Shown piece after piece: positions 62,432 to 64,000 of a stretch of DNA of 64,000 nt (its first letter is position 1; each line of letters opens with the position of its first letter). The stretch spans positions 2,477,533 through 2,541,532 of the forward strand of contig NZ_HG322949.1 in NCBI RefSeq assembly GCF_000723165.1. Direction: 5' to 3'. The notes beneath the pieces are model-generated. The model had not been told where the DNA came from and searched no databases. It saw only the letters and a program-made list of their open reading frames with translations. The translations under genes and the position numbers were made by a program. The stretch is from Janthinobacterium agaricidamnosum NBRC 102515 = DSM 9628 (GTDB lineage: Bacteria > Pseudomonadota > Gammaproteobacteria > Burkholderiales > Burkholderiaceae_D).

Positions 62432-64000
62432 ATGAAAAAAATGAGACCTGCAAAACGGCCTGGCCTGTGGCTGTTTTTTGCGTTATGCCTGTCGGCCGGC
62501 GTGTATCCGACGCCGTACGCCCAGGCGCAACAATCCTCGGTGGCGCCGCCATCGGAGCGTTTGAAGATCAATCTGGGCGCCACGCCGTGGAAATATACGA
62601 AAGACGAAGCCTATACCGATATCAAGAATGCGGCCGCCATCAGCGCCGCCGATTTCAACGATAGCGGCTGGACCACCGTCGGCGTGCCGCATTCGGTCAA
62701 CGAATCCGAAATGTTCGTCAACCATGACAGCGGCTTGGGCAAGATTACCGGCGGCACAGTCTGGTATCGCAAAATCTTGCCGCTGTCGAGCAGCTATGCC
62801 GGCCGCAAGATCCTGATCGAATTTGAAGGCGTGCATACTGGTGCGCAAGTTTTTATCAATGGCCAACTGGTGAAGGGCACCAGTCAATTTAATAAAGACT
62901 TTACCCATGTCATCGGCTTCGTGCCATTCGTGGTCGATATCACCAATCTGGTCACGCTCGGCAGCGATAACGTGCTGGTGGTCAGGGTGACCAAGGATGG
63001 CTTCGAGAATCCGCATTTCGCCAACGACTTCCGCTTTGGCCAGGGCGATTCCGGCTTGTTCCGTCCGGTGCACATGTATGTCACGGACAAAGTGCATATC
63101 CCGCAAAACGTCTATGCCGGACAAGAAACCTGGGGCACCCATGTGTCCACCTTCAGCATCGCGGACGACAAGTCATCGGCCGAGATCCAGGTCGAGACCA
63201 ATATCCGCAACGAAGACAGCGTCGCAAAAAATGTCACGCTGACCACCCGCATCGTCGATGCGGCCGGCAATACGGTGGCCGAAGCGAAGGACGTGCGCGT
63301 ATTGCCGCCGAACGCGGCAGCGCAGCCGGTGGAAAACAAATTTACGCAAAACCTGACGGTCAGGCAGCCGACGCTGTGGTTCCCGAACAATAGCCAGTTC
63401 GGCACGCCGTATATGTATCGTGTCGCGCATATCGTCAGCGTCGACGGCGTGGTGGTCGATGCGGTCGAAAGTCCGCTTGGCATCCGTACCATCACCTGGG
63501 ACAAGGACTTCCCGAGCATTAACGGCCATCCCCACCGTCTGTGGGGCGCTTCCGGTCGCTACGATTATCCGGCGCTCGGCACCGCCGTGCCGGACGAGCA
63601 GCAATGGCGCGACCTGAAGCTGCTGGCCGATGCCGGCGGCAGTTTGTACCGTCCCGGCCATTCGTCGTCGAGCACGGAATTCGTCGAGGCAGCCGATGCG
63701 CTCGGTATCTTCATCGTCCAGCCTAGCGGCGAAGGCGAGGGGGCTTTTGAAAAATGCTATAACGTGCGGGCGGGTGACGGTTGTGCGCAAGACGAGATCG
63801 ATAAATTTGACCTGAAAACGGAAATTCATCGGGAAATGATCGTGCGCGACCGTAATAATCCTTCGATTCTGTCGTGGGAGTCGAATAACGGTCCGATGGA
63901 TACCAATTACGCGCAAGTGTTGATGGCCCTGAACAAACAGTGGGATCCGATCAATACCCGGGTGGCAACCGACCGTACCGCGGATCCGCATAACGGCACC
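62432..64000 (+). CDS. Secreted glycoside hydrolase family 2 enzyme (3' partial)
   Basis: 523 codons are present; the frame is still open at the window end. ATG 62432 gives a Sec signal peptide (PGLWLFFALCLSAGVYPTPYAQA/Q). Then come the GH2 sugar-binding domain (TVWYRKILPL, FEGVHTGAQVFINGQ, GDSGLFRPVHMYV), an immunoglobulin-like domain (about 230-350), and the beginning of the catalytic barrel (GLRT-like GIRTITWD, LLADAGGSLYRPGH, RDRNNPSILSWESNNGP). The last block is where the acid/base Glu of GH2 lies. Beta-galactosidase or related activity on plant or bacterial polysaccharide is likely; the exact sugar is unknown. Confidence 0.82.
   Translation, partial: MKKMRPAKRPGLWLFFALCLSAGVYPTPYAQAQQSSVAPPSERLKINLGATPWKYTKDEAYTDIKNAAAISAADFNDSGWTTVGVPHSVNESEMFVNHDSGLGKITGGTVWYRKILPLSSSYAGRKILIEFEGVHTGAQVFINGQLVKGTSQFNKDFTHVIGFVPFVVDITNLVTLGSDNVLVVRVTKDGFENPHFANDFRFGQGDSGLFRPVHMYVTDKVHIPQNVYAGQETWGTHVSTFSIADDKSSAEIQVETNIRNEDSVAKNVTLTTRIVDAAGNTVAEAKDVRVLPPNAAAQPVENKFTQNLTVRQPTLWFPNNSQFGTPYMYRVAHIVSVDGVVVDAVESPLGIRTITWDKDFPSINGHPHRLWGASGRYDYPALGTAVPDEQQWRDLKLLADAGGSLYRPGHSSSSTEFVEAADALGIFIVQPSGEGEGAFEKCYNVRAGDGCAQDEIDKFDLKTEIHREMIVRDRNNPSILSWESNNGPMDTNYAQVLMALNKQWDPINTRVATDRTADPHNGT

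Noticed and set aside
1..64000. CRISPR arrays, tRNA/rRNA genes, insertion sequences, prophage genes
   Set aside because: Looked for repeat-spacer units, T-loop sequences, transposase and phage motifs; none were found.

Overview
This window is GC-rich chromosomal DNA from a betaproteobacterium. The most likely source is the Oxalobacteraceae (Janthinobacterium/Duganella/Massilia type). The evidence is base composition, codon usage, an EpsB/PrsK/PrsR set of the XrtA (PEP-CTERM) exopolysaccharide system, a cyoABCD-SURF1-RegBA cluster and a YbiT/NadA/NadC/NadB neighbourhood. The genus is an inference. No rRNA, tRNA, CRISPR array, insertion sequence or prophage was seen. Genes are dense and mostly intact, with a few decayed ones (two LysR remnants, one truncated hydrolase).

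Layout. 1-2.7 kb: end of a type VI secretion phospholipase cassette (Tle3 C-terminus, Tla3 adaptor, PAAR tip, small membrane protein). 2.9-3.8 kb: a DUF3325/DUF3649-like membrane pair and a one-cysteine HMA-fold protein. 4-10.6 kb: lipase lipoprotein, bifunctional penicillin-binding protein, a MarR regulator preceded by an 18-bp tandem repeat, and a ClC H+/Cl- exchanger. 10.8-16.5 kb: periplasmic cupin, broken hydrolase, then LysR facing a ModA-like binding protein and an MFS carboxylate symporter, and a second MFS transporter. 16.6-23.4 kb: one tightly overlapping operon for cytochrome bo3 quinol oxidase (cyoABCD), a SURF1 assembly factor and a RegB/RegA redox two-component system. 23.5-28.6 kb: pirin with a wrecked LysR partner, then a Fur-box-like site, a TonB-dependent receptor and a HemS-like protein carrying a Sec signal peptide.

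28.8-41 kb: housekeeping and accessory genes: hydrolase, LD-carboxypeptidase, DUF418 protein, a low-GC coiled-coil membrane protein, two GNAT acetyltransferases, the ABC-F ATPase YbiT, nadA-nadC, a YpfJ-type metallopeptidase, a periplasmic binding protein, and convergent nadB. NadB, NadA and NadC together make the complete de novo route from aspartate to nicotinate mononucleotide. A 103-bp palindromic repeat (41.18 kb; half copy at 3.95 kb) precedes epsB-prsK-prsR (41.3-46.1 kb), the polysaccharide priming transferase and its sigma-54 two-component control.

46-55 kb: membrane protein plus a 24-residue microprotein, DUF1439 lipoprotein, QueH, AraC regulator, a chemoreceptor with a sigma-28-like promoter element, AI-2E family transporter, methyltransferase, CPBP-like protein and DUF481 outer-membrane protein. 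55.2-59.3 kb: an operon of a fluoroacetate-dehalogenase-like hydrolase with LeuC/LeuD-type hydratase subunits, divergent from a LysR regulator. 59.3-64 kb: cation/proton antiporter, a 14-bp minisatellite, MscS channel, and the start of a secreted glycoside hydrolase family 2 enzyme that runs off the window.

Most useful leads: the dehalogenase-LeuCD operon with a full defluorinase residue set, the exported HemS-like protein beside a receptor lacking the usual heme histidine, the bo3-SURF1-RegBA operon, the Tle3/Tla3 cassette, and the dispersed palindromic repeat.
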